NCBI RefSeq assembly: GCF_001988955.1
Contig: NZ_CP014263.1
Coordinates: 3,628,001 to 3,692,000, forward strand
DNA from: Spirosoma montaniterrae
Lineage (GTDB): Bacteria; Bacteroidota; Bacteroidia; Cytophagales; Spirosomataceae
Direction of reading: 5' to 3'
Length of the DNA: 64,000 nt
Shown: positions 9,282 to 18,512 of the stretch, piece after piece
Layout of the letters: every line of letters starts with the position of its first letter
Numbering within the stretch: position 1 is the first letter of the stretch
Program-made: the position numbers and the translations under genes
Notes under the pieces: generated by a model
What the model was told of the DNA's origin: nothing
The model's database searches: none
The model's input: only the letters and a program-made list of their open reading frames with translations

Positions 9282-9294
9282 AGTCGTAAGGCAA
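8857..9294. repeat. Near-identical duplicated segment, copy 2 (copy 1 at 4641-5078)
   Basis: Same orientation as copy 1, covering the 5' half of this lipoprotein gene and 13 bases upstream. A second shared block exists downstream: 8364-8406 (start of the esterase) matches 4146-4188. The repeated unit therefore originally ran from the lipoprotein promoter-proximal region through the esterase start, while the 3' halves of the lipoprotein genes have diverged. Confidence 0.85.
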
Positions 9295-9497
9295 GGTGCC
9301 TTTATCATGGCAAACGAATATAACATAAACCTGAACCGAATTGGCGTAGACGAAACAAAAGGAGGGGAATTGACACGAGCGGTCAATTATATCTTGAGAG
9401 GAAGAATCATTACATACATTAATGTATGTATTCAGTAAAGGTATATGAATGGTATCTTAGAATACAATTGTTTTGCCTAAAAAATTTATAAATTATT

Positions 9498-10553
9498 AGG
9501 ACTTTCGCTTGTGGGTCAAAAATGAGAGTTTAGCTCCATGATTTCAAAACGGGATTACATTGAGTACTTGCTCAGCACACCCTTCAACTACACCTGCACC
9601 AACATGGCGGACCACAAACCTAACTTAAGCCATGATGTAGTCACGGATTTCCTGTCTCAGGAACGATTTACACCGGCTGACTTGTGGGCTATCGTTCAAG
9701 CACACATTGACGATTCAGACAGCGCAGCCGTGATCGTCGATGATAGTGTGCAGGACAAGCGATACTCCCGGTTTATTGACTTGGTTAAGAAGCAATATTC
9801 TGGTAATGAGCAGGGTACGGTGAAAGGGATTGGGCTGGTCAACCTGGTTCATACGGCGGGTAACGATGCTCCATGTTGGCCGATTGACTACCGCATTTTT
9901 CACCCAGAAACGGACGGCAAGACCAAGAACGATCTTTTTCAAGAGATGTTTACGCGGCTCATCACCCACAAACACCTCAAAGCCAGCCGTATACTCTTCG
10001 ATTCATGGTACGCTTCGGTTGATAACCTCAAGCTAATTCATCGGGCTGGTTGGACCTTCTTCACCACACTGAAGAGCAACCGGCTGGTGAGTCTGCACCG
10101 AGATACGGGCTATCAACACCTGGACACCTTGCTATTTACAGAGCAAACGTTGGCTACCGGGCTGATTATCAAACTCAAAGAGGTTCCTTTTCAGGTAAAG
10201 TTGTTCAAGATGGTTGCCCCAAACGGCGACATTGACTGGGTCATTACCAATGACTTAGCTGCATCTGTAAATCGGTTTGTCGCTGAGTTAGCCAACGACA
10301 CCCGCTGGCAGATCGAAACTTTCCATCGGAGCTTTAAGCAGTTGACAGGTTCAGAACGGTGTCAATGCCGCAAAGCCCGTTCTCAACGCAACCACTTAGC
10401 CTGTTGTTATCAGGCTTGGGTGGCACTACAAGTCAAGGCCAAACAAACTGGAAAGACCCTCTACCGCCTACGGACAGAATTGTTCTCTGACTATCTCCGA
10501 AATGAGTTAGCCAACCCCAGAATCAAAGCAATCACCATCTAAGCGAAAGTCCT
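9498..10553 (+). mobile_element. Insertion sequence with 13-bp terminal inverted repeats
   Basis: The ends are AGGACTTTCGCTT at 9498 and its exact complement at 10541-10553, so the element is about 1056 bp and carries a single transposase gene. Two more bases on each side (TT/AA) also match. AATTA occurs on both flanks but not at symmetric distances, so no target duplication can be claimed. It is inserted in the AT-rich gap upstream of the duplicated lipoprotein gene. Confidence 0.85.
9538..10542 (+). CDS. DDE transposase, IS4/IS701-like
   Basis: 334 residues. The DDE core is visible as VIVDDSVQDK (first Asp near 65), SRILFDSWYAS (second Asp near 155) and WQIETFHRSFKQLTGSERCQ (Glu near 257). 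The YSGNEQGTVKGIGLVNLVH and PIDYRIFHPETDGKTKND segments are typical of the IS701-like group within the wider IS4 superfamily. The gene fills the element between the inverted repeats, with the stop three bases from the right repeat's inner end. The frame is intact and all three acidic residues are present, so it may be active. Confidence 0.88.
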   Translation: MISKRDYIEYLLSTPFNYTCTNMADHKPNLSHDVVTDFLSQERFTPADLWAIVQAHIDDSDSAAVIVDDSVQDKRYSRFIDLVKKQYSGNEQGTVKGIGLVNLVHTAGNDAPCWPIDYRIFHPETDGKTKNDLFQEMFTRLITHKHLKASRILFDSWYASVDNLKLIHRAGWTFFTTLKSNRLVSLHRDTGYQHLDTLLFTEQTLATGLIIKLKEVPFQVKLFKMVAPNGDIDWVITNDLAASVNRFVAELANDTRWQIETFHRSFKQLTGSERCQCRKARSQRNHLACCYQAWVALQVKAKQTGKTLYRLRTELFSDYLRNELANPRIKAITI

Positions 10554-10711
10554 AATTATATTTAACTCATTGACTTTCACTTATTATTTTCGCCACTTTA
10601 TACTGCCATACCCCACAGTCCACTACGATCTGCATAAGAAGGATTTGCGCCTAACGGTTAAGTTGCCCATCAAAAATGCTTTCTACGGGTAGTCAACGTT
10701 TATCCCATTTT

Positions 10712-11551
10712 ATGAAATCGATTTTACTCCTGCTTATCGGTTTGTCGATGGCGCAAGCTGCTCTGGCTCAGACAAAACCGCCTGTTCGCGTTGCTACGTA
10801 CAACATCCGTTTCAATAACCCCACCGACGGCGTCAATGCCTGGCCCAACCGAAAAGAACGAGTAAAAGCCCTGATTCGCTACCACCGCTTCGACCTGTTT
10901 GGCGTGCAGGAGGCCCTGCGCGGTCAACTCAACGACCTGGCCGAAATGTCGGAATTTGCGTTTGTCGGTAAAGGCCGTGACGATGGCAAAGAAGCGGGCG
11001 AACACTCGGCCATTTTCTACCGGAAAGACCGCTTCAACCTGCTACAGACCGGCGATTTCTGGTTGAGCGAAACGCCCGATAAACCCGGCAAAGGCTGGGA
11101 TGCCACCTGCTGCAACCGCATCTGCTCATGGGCCAAATTGCTGGATAAGCGCACCCGAAAATCAGTATATTTTTTTAGCGTACACTTTGATCATCAGGGT
11201 GTTGAAGCCCGTCGACAGTCGGGAAAACTGATGGTGCAGAAAATGCGCGAGATTGCTAAAAACGACCCTGTTATCTGCGTGGGCGATCTGAACTCAACGC
11301 CCGACACCGAGCAGGTGCAGACAATACAAACGCTGCTCAACGATGCGTACCGCGTTACCAAAATGCCACCCTACGGACCCGTTGGCACCTTCAACGGATT
11401 TAAGTTCGACGCCCCGCTTAAAGACCGCATCGACTACATATTCGTCAGCAAAAACGCGCAGGTACTCGACTATGCCGTGCTGACCGACGCGCAGGACCAA
11501 CGCTACCCATCTGACCATCAGCCCGTTGCGAGTCAGGTAGTGTTACCTTGA
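10712..11551 (+). CDS. Secreted endonuclease/exonuclease/phosphatase family protein
   Basis: 279 residues from ATG 10712, which begins a signal peptide (MKSILLLLIGLSMAQAALAQ). The EEP fold is shown by VATYNIRFNN, DLFGVQEALRGQL, FFSVHFDHQG, VICVGDLNSTPDT, RIDYIFVSK and the terminal YPSDHQPVASQV with the catalytic Asp-His. In Bacteroidota these exported proteins are usually metal-dependent phosphatases or diesterases rather than nucleases. First gene of a tight plus-strand operon of six genes to 17402. Substrate unknown. Confidence 0.88.
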   Translation: MKSILLLLIGLSMAQAALAQTKPPVRVATYNIRFNNPTDGVNAWPNRKERVKALIRYHRFDLFGVQEALRGQLNDLAEMSEFAFVGKGRDDGKEAGEHSAIFYRKDRFNLLQTGDFWLSETPDKPGKGWDATCCNRICSWAKLLDKRTRKSVYFFSVHFDHQGVEARRQSGKLMVQKMREIAKNDPVICVGDLNSTPDTEQVQTIQTLLNDAYRVTKMPPYGPVGTFNGFKFDAPLKDRIDYIFVSKNAQVLDYAVLTDAQDQRYPSDHQPVASQVVLP

Positions 11552-11609
11552 TAACCGTAAAGTAAAAGGGTTGGGCATTAAGCTTATATATATCAAATCC
11601 TTTCTCCCG

Positions 11610-12473
11610 ATGAAAACACGTTTGTTTATCTTCTGCCTGTCTCTTTCGCTGCTTTTATCGTTTACCGACTCGCTGGCGCAAAAAGGAAAACCGCTCTACA
11701 CCTTTCCACTTGGCGTTCAGGCGTATACGTACCGAAATAGCTTTCCCAAAGACGTGATTGCCACGCTCGATACCATCAAAGCATTAGGCATTACCGAAAT
11801 GGAAGGCGGGGCACCCAAAGGTATGTCGCCCGACGAATTTCGTAAGCTCTGCAACGAACGCGGCATCCGTATTCCTTCTACGGGCGACGGCTACGAGTCG
11901 ATTACCAAAGACCCGACAAAAGCAATTGCCAATGCCAAAGCTTTAGGCGCGTCGTATGTGATGGTAGCCTGGATTCCGCATCAGCGCGGCAATTTTACGC
12001 TGGCAAACGCCCAAAAAGCGGTTGACGACTTCAACCGGGTGGGTAAAATCCTGAAAGAAAATGGCCTGACGTTCTGCTACCACAACCACGGCTACGAGTT
12101 TCAGAAGCATGAAAACGGCACGTTGTTCGACTACATGGTGCAGAACACGAACCCCGACTATGTATCGTTTGAGATGGACATTCTCTGGACGCAGCACGGC
12201 GGAGCCGACCCGGTGGCGTTACTTAAGAAGTACGGCAACCGCTTCAAACTCATGCACCTGAAAGACCTTAAAAAGGGCGTAAAAGGCGACCTGACCGGTG
12301 GCACCCCCGCCGAAAACGACGTGCCACTGGGGCAGGGGCAGGTAAACATACCCGAGATTCTGCGGCTGGCAAAGCAGCTTGGCATTCAGCACTATTTTAT
12401 TGAGGATGAGAGCAATAAAGAGTATGAGCAGATGCCCGTCAGCATTGCCTACCTGAAAAGTTTGCGGCAGTAA
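11610..12473 (+). CDS. Exported sugar phosphate isomerase/epimerase (TIM barrel)
   Basis: 287 residues from ATG 11610. Signal peptide MKTRLFIFCLSLSLLLSF...SLAQ, then an AP-endonuclease-2/xylose-isomerase-like TIM barrel: ITEMEGG, FCYHNHGYEF, YVSFEMDILWTQHGG, MHLKDLKKG and HYFIEDES carry the likely metal ligands. Exported members of this family often accompany GMC or Gfo/Idh oxidoreductases and DUF1080 proteins in 3-keto-sugar metabolism, both of which occur elsewhere in this window. Gap of 58 bases to the preceding gene and 23 to the next. Confidence 0.88.
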   Translation: MKTRLFIFCLSLSLLLSFTDSLAQKGKPLYTFPLGVQAYTYRNSFPKDVIATLDTIKALGITEMEGGAPKGMSPDEFRKLCNERGIRIPSTGDGYESITKDPTKAIANAKALGASYVMVAWIPHQRGNFTLANAQKAVDDFNRVGKILKENGLTFCYHNHGYEFQKHENGTLFDYMVQNTNPDYVSFEMDILWTQHGGADPVALLKKYGNRFKLMHLKDLKKGVKGDLTGGTPAENDVPLGQGQVNIPEILRLAKQLGIQHYFIEDESNKEYEQMPVSIAYLKSLRQ

Positions 12474-12496
12474 ACCTACCCTGCGTATTCACGGCT

Positions 12497-13792
12497 ATGC
12501 AACGCATCCGGGTTTCTGACAATCATCGCTTTCTGGTTCACAACGATGGTACGCCGTTTTTCTGGTTGGGCGATACGGCCTGGGAATTGTTCCATCGCCT
12601 GACCCGCGACGAAACCGACCTCTACCTGCAAAACCGCGCCCATAAAGGCTTCACCGTTATTCAGGCTGTTGTTTTGGCCGAACTCGACGGGCTGCGCGTT
12701 CCCAACGCCAACGGTGATGTACCGCTGATTGAGGTCGACCCCACGCAACCCAACGAAGCGTATTTTCAGCACGTCGATTGGGTAATTGACCGGGCTGCGT
12801 CGCTGGGGCTGTACGTTGGTCTGCTGCCAACGTGGGGCGACAAGGTGAACCAACGCTACGACTGGGCGAAAGGGCCGGAAGTTTTCAACGAATCGAATGC
12901 CGCCGAATACGGAACGTTTCTGGGCAATCGCTACCGCAACCGACTCAATATTATCTGGATACTCGGTGGCGACCGCGACCCCGACGAGCGCGCCGTTGCC
13001 ATCTGGCGGGCTATGGCAACCGGCATTCTGAAGGGCGTGGGCAGGCGCGAAAACGCGCTGATGACGTTTCATCCGCAGCCGTTCGAGAGCGGCTCGTCGT
13101 CGCGCTGGTTTCACGACGACGAGTGGTTGAGCCTGAATATGCTGCAAACCGGCCACGACCGCCATAAAAACACATTCGAGCAGATCACCGCCGACTATAA
13201 CCGGCTGCCTGCCAAGCCGGTACTCGATGGCGAACCGACGTATGAAGCCCACGGCCTGAGTTTCAAACCATTCGAGAATGGGTATTCGTCGGACGCGGAG
13301 GTGCGGAAATTTGCCTATTGGGCTTTGTTTTCGGGAGCTTGTGGTCATACCTACGGCTGTCATAGCATCTGGCAGTTTTATGCCCCCGGTCGCGAAGGAA
13401 TCAATTTCCCGATTTATTACTGGACCGACGCGCTCGATCTGGCCGGAGCATCACAGATGCGGCACCTGAGCGCGTTGATGACCCGCCCTTCCATAACCGA
13501 CCGTATTCCCGACCAATCGCTGCTGGCGGGGCATCAGCCCAAAGATGATGAGTACATCGTAGCCACGCGTACCACCGACGGGCGGTTCGTGCTGGTGTAC
13601 ACGCCCACGGGCCGAACGTTCGGCATCGACACGCGGGAGCTGGCGGGCGAGTCGGTGTGCTGGCATTGGTTCAACCCGCGCGACGGTAGCGAGACCGTGC
13701 CGCAAACGGTGCCGAAAACGGCTGTACTATCATTTCAGCCGCCCAATTCGGGGTATGGTCACGATTGGGTTTTACTCCTTAGCCCGCTTTGA
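12497..13792 (+). CDS. DUF4038 glycoside hydrolase, GH140 apiosidase-like
   Basis: 431 residues. The N-terminal DUF4038 barrel starts RFLVHNDGTPFFWLGDTAWE; putative catalytic acids lie in ILGGDRDPDE and PVLDGEPTYE. The C-terminus (about 345-431) is a small beta domain of the collagen-binding-2 type found in the same family. Characterised GH140 enzymes release apiose-linked side chains of rhamnogalacturonan II. No signal peptide is seen from this start, which is odd for such an enzyme, and no in-frame earlier start fits. Operon position between the isomerase and an MFS transporter supports sugar catabolism. Exact substrate is inferred. Confidence 0.82.
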   Translation: MQRIRVSDNHRFLVHNDGTPFFWLGDTAWELFHRLTRDETDLYLQNRAHKGFTVIQAVVLAELDGLRVPNANGDVPLIEVDPTQPNEAYFQHVDWVIDRAASLGLYVGLLPTWGDKVNQRYDWAKGPEVFNESNAAEYGTFLGNRYRNRLNIIWILGGDRDPDERAVAIWRAMATGILKGVGRRENALMTFHPQPFESGSSSRWFHDDEWLSLNMLQTGHDRHKNTFEQITADYNRLPAKPVLDGEPTYEAHGLSFKPFENGYSSDAEVRKFAYWALFSGACGHTYGCHSIWQFYAPGREGINFPIYYWTDALDLAGASQMRHLSALMTRPSITDRIPDQSLLAGHQPKDDEYIVATRTTDGRFVLVYTPTGRTFGIDTRELAGESVCWHWFNPRDGSETVPQTVPKTAVLSFQPPNSGYGHDWVLLLSPL

Positions 13793-13797
13793 CCACC

Positions 13798-14997
13798 ATG
13801 CTCACCCACCGCCGAGTCCTGTTGCTGGCTGTTTATGCCGTTTATTTCATCTGCGGACTGGCGCAGTGTTTTGAAGGTCTTTTTTTACCAGAGTTCAAAA
13901 CGCACTTCGGTCTTACCTACACCGAGCAGATGTACACGATGTTTGCCAAAAACACACCATTCGTGTTTTTTTCGATTGCCATTGGCTTTCTAATCCGTAA
14001 AATCGGCTACAAAAACTGCCTGACTATCGCCCTGTTTTTGTTTGCCCTCGGTACGTGGCTATTAGTGCCTGGGTTACGGCAACAAAACTACGCGCTGGTG
14101 CTGGCGGCTTTTTTCATCATCGGTACGGGCTTCAACGTCGAGCTGGTAGCGGGCAACCCGATGTTGTCGGCTCTCGGCAATCGTGGCGGCAGCGCAAGCC
14201 GCCTGAACATCGGCAACGCGCTGGGTGCCATCGCACAGATTATCGCCCCACTGTTTATTGTGGTGCTCATTCCCGAAACCGTTGTATCAGTAGCCGATAA
14301 ACTACCCTATATTGACGGTATTTTCATCGTTACGGCCATCGTTTTAGGGCTGACAGGCGTGATTACACTCTTCCTGAAAGGAGGAAACTCAACCGACATT
14401 ACCGCTCCGATTTCGCTCAACCAACCGGCTGACAACGCTGCATCAGCGAGCTGGCTACAGCCGAAAGTAGTGCTGGGGTTTGTAGCTATTTTTCTGGTAA
14501 TTGGCGTCGAAGCGGGGTTGTTTGGGCTGTACCGCAACTATCTGGAAGACCCCGGCGTGGCGGGGCTAAGTGCGCGGCAGTCGCAGCAGTGGTTCACGGT
14601 ATATTTTGCTGCCTTTGCTGCGGGTCGGCTGGTGGGTTCTTATGTTCAGAAGAAATGGACACCCGCCAACGTATTGACAGTCTGGCTCTTAGTTGCGCTA
14701 ACCCTGCTGGTGGTAGTAGTAGTGGCGCAGGGCTGGCTGGCGGTGGTTGCCATCACGGCACTGGGTTTCTTTGTGTCGATCTTCTTCCCCACGCTCTACG
14801 CACTGGCAATTGAAGGCTTAGGCGAAAACACCGCACAGGCATCTGGCCTGCTCACAATGGGCTTTCTGGGCGCGGCTCTGCTACCCGTGTTGCAGGGGCA
14901 GTTAGCCGACACAACGTCGTTGTCTACGTCGTTTGCTATCGGCTTTGTTCCGTATGTTTTTGCGTTGGTGTATGTTCTGCGAAGCAAACGAAGCTAA
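13798..14997 (+). CDS. MFS sugar transporter
   Basis: About 399 residues with roughly 12 hydrophobic helices, a major facilitator permease of the FucP/GlcP-like sugar:H+ type. Visible features include YFICGLAQCFEGLFLPEF in helix 1, and FSIAIGFLIRKIGYKNCL with the loop basic motif between helices 2 and 3. The ATG at 13798 is chosen; a TTG at 13789 overlaps the previous stop and would add three residues. Five bases after the hydrolase gene and three before the epimerase, so clearly cotranscribed. Likely imports the monosaccharide released by its neighbours. Confidence 0.88.
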   Translation: MLTHRRVLLLAVYAVYFICGLAQCFEGLFLPEFKTHFGLTYTEQMYTMFAKNTPFVFFSIAIGFLIRKIGYKNCLTIALFLFALGTWLLVPGLRQQNYALVLAAFFIIGTGFNVELVAGNPMLSALGNRGGSASRLNIGNALGAIAQIIAPLFIVVLIPETVVSVADKLPYIDGIFIVTAIVLGLTGVITLFLKGGNSTDITAPISLNQPADNAASASWLQPKVVLGFVAIFLVIGVEAGLFGLYRNYLEDPGVAGLSARQSQQWFTVYFAAFAAGRLVGSYVQKKWTPANVLTVWLLVALTLLVVVVVAQGWLAVVAITALGFFVSIFFPTLYALAIEGLGENTAQASGLLTMGFLGAALLPVLQGQLADTTSLSTSFAIGFVPYVFALVYVLRSKRS

Positions 14998-15000
14998 GTT

Positions 15001-16035
15001 ATGAAACTCCTCATCATTGGCGGCACGGGCAATATCAGCCGCTGGTTTGTGCCGCACCTGCTCGATCAGGGCCACAACGTAACGCTTTATAACCGGGGCC
15101 AACGCACGGTGGCAGGTCTCGAATCGGTAAAAACCATTACCGGCGACCGCACCGATTACGCCACCTTCGAGCGGCAGATGGCCGACGCTGGCACGTTCGA
15201 TTGTGTGATCGACATGGTGGGGTTTGAACCCGCCGATGCCGAAAGTGCCGTGCGGGCGTTTCGCGGGCGCGTGGGACAGTTTATTTTTTGCAGTACCGTT
15301 GATGTGTTTTCCAAACGCCCCCTCGCCTACCCCATCCGCGAAACCGATGCCTTCGGTGCATCGCCAACGTTTCCATACGCCCACAAAAAAGTGCAGATGG
15401 AACAAACGTTCTGGCGGGCCTACGAAGCGGGCGATTTTCCACTGACGGTGCTCCGCCCGGCAGCTACGTATTCGGAGGGCTGGAGTCCGCTGGTAACACC
15501 TTTCGGCGGGCAAAGCTATCACCTCGACCGGCTGCGCAAGGGGTTGCCCATCATTCTCCACGGCGACGGTTCGGCCATCTGGGTAGCCGCGCACTCCGAC
15601 GACGTAGGCCGGGCTTTTGTCAACGCCGTGGGCAACACCCAAACGCTGGGTCAATCCTATAACATTACGGGTGATGAATTGATGACCTGGCACGCCATGC
15701 ACCGGATTGTGGCCGAGGAGTTGGGCGCGCCCGAACCTACGTTCGTGACCATTCCGACGAGCGTACTGGCCCGGCTGGCCCCGGCAGAGTCGGCGTGGTG
15801 CGTTGAAAATTTTCAGTTCAACAACATAGTCGACAACCGGGCGGCCAAAGACGTGCTGGACTTTCGGTACACCATTTCGTACCGCGAAGGCGTTCGGCGG
15901 TGCCTGGCGCATCTGCTGGCAAACAACGCCATTGAGGATTGTTCGGCCTACCCATTTTATGACAACCTGCTGCGCCGGTGGCAGACAGTGGCAAAAGAGT
16001 TAGTGAACAACAGGGATGAAAACCAATCAGCATGA
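15001..16035 (+). CDS. NAD-dependent epimerase/dehydratase (extended SDR)
   Basis: 344 residues beginning MKLLIIGGTGNISRWFVPHL, the Rossmann GGTGxI motif at residues 7-12. Later motifs are VIDMVGFEP, FCSTVDVFSKRP and FPYAHKKVQME with the YxxxK pair of the SDR active site, and LRPAATYSEGW. Its stop overlaps the next gene by four bases (ATGA). Probably modifies a nucleotide sugar or a keto-sugar in the same pathway as the operon. Specific reaction unknown. Confidence 0.87.
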   Translation: MKLLIIGGTGNISRWFVPHLLDQGHNVTLYNRGQRTVAGLESVKTITGDRTDYATFERQMADAGTFDCVIDMVGFEPADAESAVRAFRGRVGQFIFCSTVDVFSKRPLAYPIRETDAFGASPTFPYAHKKVQMEQTFWRAYEAGDFPLTVLRPAATYSEGWSPLVTPFGGQSYHLDRLRKGLPIILHGDGSAIWVAAHSDDVGRAFVNAVGNTQTLGQSYNITGDELMTWHAMHRIVAEELGAPEPTFVTIPTSVLARLAPAESAWCVENFQFNNIVDNRAAKDVLDFRYTISYREGVRRCLAHLLANNAIEDCSAYPFYDNLLRRWQTVAKELVNNRDENQSA

Positions 16036-17402
16036 AATCCATTACCTTCCTCATTTGCCTATTGCTTTTGCAAACCACGCTGGCGCAACCCATTACACCC
16101 GAAGATACGTACAACGTGCGGCAATACGGGGCCGTAGCCGATGGTAAAACCGACAACACAGCCGCGTTTCAACGGGCCATCGACGCGGCTACCGAAAAGG
16201 GCGGACGTGTGTACATACCAGCGGGGCAATGGCTCATTGCCGGCAGTGTTCGGGTGAAGCCCGGCGTGGCACTCGTTGGCACCAATGTGGGGCCGCTGTC
16301 ACCTTATCAGCTTACCGGCTCGGTGATTCTGGCAACGGGTGGGCGCGGCAACGAAAACGCCGAACCGCTCTTCGAACTCTGGAACGCATCAGCGGCTATG
16401 GGCTTTACGGTGTATTACCCTGAACAGGATGTAAGCAATATTCAGCCCTATCCGTGGACATTCTACCAGCGCAACCCGCCCGTAGTGCATTCGCTGACCG
16501 AAAAGCGGCCCGAAGATTTTAACGTGACCATCAAAGACATTACGCTGATTAACAGCTACAACGGCATCCGTACCGGCCCCGACGAAAACGGGCGGCACCT
16601 TATTCGCGATGTTCACGGCTGCGTGCTCCGGCGCGGTATTTTTGTGGATTGGGTCGGCGACATCGGGCGGATCGAAAACGTACAGTTTCATAGCCACTTC
16701 TGGTTTCATCCGAACACCAAAGGCAATTGGGACAAGGTGTTTGCCTACATGCAGCAGAATCTGGAAGCCTTTATTTTTGGGCGTTCCGACTGGGAGTACG
16801 TTACGAATACGTTTGTGTTTCCGGCCAAAATCGGCTACAAATTCATCAAAACGGCAAACGGCACCTGCAACGGGCAGTTTCTGGGTATTGCCGCAGACGC
16901 CACCGAAACCTGTCTGGTTGCCGAAGCCATTCAATCGCAGGGGCTACTTATTACTAACGGGCAATTCAATTCGCACCGGAAGGGCCGCAGCACGCAGATC
17001 ATTGTCGAGAAAGGGTGCGAAGGCAGCATTCGGTTCACGAACTGCGGGTTCTGGGGGCCTGTAGAACAGAACGTACAGCTACTGGGCGACGCCAGCGTGT
17101 CGTTTCTGAACTGCTACTTTTCGAGCAATCACGTCTCGAAAGATCCGAAAAATCCGAACTGGTCGATCATTGCCGAAGCGGGCAAACTTCAGGTACAAAG
17201 CTGCACGTTCGACGGCACCCAAACCGACGAAGTCGCGCAGTGGACCTACGGTGGCAACAAACGAAGGCCCGAATGCATCTGGCTTAAAAAAGGCGTTCGG
17301 CACGCTATTATCAGCAATAACATGGGCTGGCAGGGCGTCAGCATCAAAAACGAAATCGGCCCCAAAGCCCTGCTGCGCGACAATGAGCCGGTCGGAAATT
17401 GA
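16032..17402 (+). CDS. Exported pectate-lyase-fold (GH28-related) protein
   Basis: 456 residues. Signal peptide MKSITFLICLLLLQTTLAQ, then the start of a right-handed beta-helix typical of Pectate_lyase_3: YNVRQYGAVADGKTDNTAAF, IDAATEKGGRVYIPAGQW, IAGSVRVKPGVALVGTN. The middle and C-terminal parts continue as helix rungs (INSYNGIRTGPDENGRH, FTNCGFWGPVEQN). The family includes pectin-active lyases and hydrolases. Overlap of four bases with the epimerase puts it last in the operon; a gene on the other strand follows. Polysaccharide substrate is an inference from the operon. Confidence 0.85.
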   Translation: MKSITFLICLLLLQTTLAQPITPEDTYNVRQYGAVADGKTDNTAAFQRAIDAATEKGGRVYIPAGQWLIAGSVRVKPGVALVGTNVGPLSPYQLTGSVILATGGRGNENAEPLFELWNASAAMGFTVYYPEQDVSNIQPYPWTFYQRNPPVVHSLTEKRPEDFNVTIKDITLINSYNGIRTGPDENGRHLIRDVHGCVLRRGIFVDWVGDIGRIENVQFHSHFWFHPNTKGNWDKVFAYMQQNLEAFIFGRSDWEYVTNTFVFPAKIGYKFIKTANGTCNGQFLGIAADATETCLVAEAIQSQGLLITNGQFNSHRKGRSTQIIVEKGCEGSIRFTNCGFWGPVEQNVQLLGDASVSFLNCYFSSNHVSKDPKNPNWSIIAEAGKLQVQSCTFDGTQTDEVAQWTYGGNKRRPECIWLKKGVRHAIISNNMGWQGVSIKNEIGPKALLRDNEPVGN

Positions 17403-17462
17403 CATCTCCCGCCAACCAGCGACGTGCTGCTTTGGCGAGAGACAATCAGGCTATCTGGCGCA

Positions 17463-18512
17463 TCAATTCGCCGTCAGTTTCACAATAATGCCCGGCCCGT
17501 AGTACAGCACGTAATACGTATCGGGATTTTTGGTGCTTAGCTGAATATCGACGGGCGTAATAGCAGGCGAGAAAAGCGTAGTTGCCGGATTGTCGCCGTT
17601 GGCAACGCGGCCCGCCCCTGCAAAACCAAACTCGGTCACAACGGGCTTACCACCGGGGGCAAGCGCGAGGTCGGTCAGTCCTGTGAAGCCAGTTTTATAA
17701 ATGGTTGGCGTAACCGGGGCCGTACCATTGGCATTCACCTGATAAATAGACGCGGCACCCGCCGGAAACGGGAAGCCCGTCAGCGTAGTCACTAAGAAAT
17801 TAGTGCCGTCATAGACAATGCCCGTCGGTACGGCATTAATCATGCGCGGCCCTACCGGCGTGGGATTGGCAATGTTGGGGAATACGGCGTAAACGCTCAA
17901 TGCACCGCTGTCTTTGTTACGCCGGATGATGGCATTGGCCCCTGCATCAACAATAAACAAGTCGCCGGTGGGACCAAACGCCAGATGGTACGGGTTGGAG
18001 TCTTTGGGGTCGGGCGCGTTCGGATGCGCGTTTCGTACAAACGTACCGATGTCATAGCCGGGCAGCGTGCTGGCTGCGATGGGCGGAGAAGTACCCGGCA
18101 CAAACCCCGACACGTCGGCAATGTAAAGTTTTTCATCGACGCCATTCAGAATGTAGAGTTTTCCATCCCGATAAAGCAGGTGGTTAAGCCCTTCGGGTGA
18201 ATTTTCGGGGCTGATGGCCGAACTGAAGCCCGTAATGGCCGCAAACCGCTGACCCGATGGCGTAATAACGGATACCTGCCCATTATTGACCGTACCGCTT
18301 CCGGCTTCAGTCACCCAAATATTGCCGTCTTTGTCGTCGGTCAGGCCAACAGGTGCCATCAGCCCGGCAGCTACGGGTGGCCCCTGAGCGGCTGAGAATG
18401 ATGAGGGTATCGGAATGCGGTGATCCTGTACGCAACCGTTGAGGAAGACAAGCAAACTAACTGCTACCAGCGTAAGCAGTTGTAAGCGAATCAGACATGA
18501 TTTCGTAGTCAT
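17463..18512 (-). CDS. ScyD/ScyE family lipoprotein
   Basis: 349 residues. Signal peptide II with lipobox (SLLVFLNGC), then a six-bladed beta-propeller of the NHL/SMP-30 kind: LMAPVGLTDDKDGNIWVTEAG, NHLLYRDGKLYILNG, NPYHLAFGPTGDLFIVDAGAN and TGLTDLALAPGGKPVVTEFG are the blade motifs. ScyD and ScyE were named in the cyanobacterial scytonemin cluster; Bacteroidota members are of unknown function. It is divergent from the amidase gene, with about 196 bases between them. No partner genes for scytonemin are seen, so the name marks the fold only. Confidence 0.82.
   Translation of the reverse strand: MTTKSCLIRLQLLTLVAVSLLVFLNGCVQDHRIPIPSSFSAAQGPPVAAGLMAPVGLTDDKDGNIWVTEAGSGTVNNGQVSVITPSGQRFAAITGFSSAISPENSPEGLNHLLYRDGKLYILNGVDEKLYIADVSGFVPGTSPPIAASTLPGYDIGTFVRNAHPNAPDPKDSNPYHLAFGPTGDLFIVDAGANAIIRRNKDSGALSVYAVFPNIANPTPVGPRMINAVPTGIVYDGTNFLVTTLTGFPFPAGAASIYQVNANGTAPVTPTIYKTGFTGLTDLALAPGGKPVVTEFGFAGAGRVANGDNPATTLFSPAITPVDIQLSTKNPDTYYVLYYGPGIIVKLTAN

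Noticed and set aside
9411..9432. Small inverted repeat TACATTAATGTA upstream of the lipoprotein gene
   Set aside because: It is short and AT-rich, and no regulator gene nearby supports an operator.
15001..15912. Long open frame on the minus strand across the epimerase gene
   Set aside because: The plus-strand gene has a clear Rossmann motif and operon spacing. The minus frame has no motif and arises from high GC codon bias.
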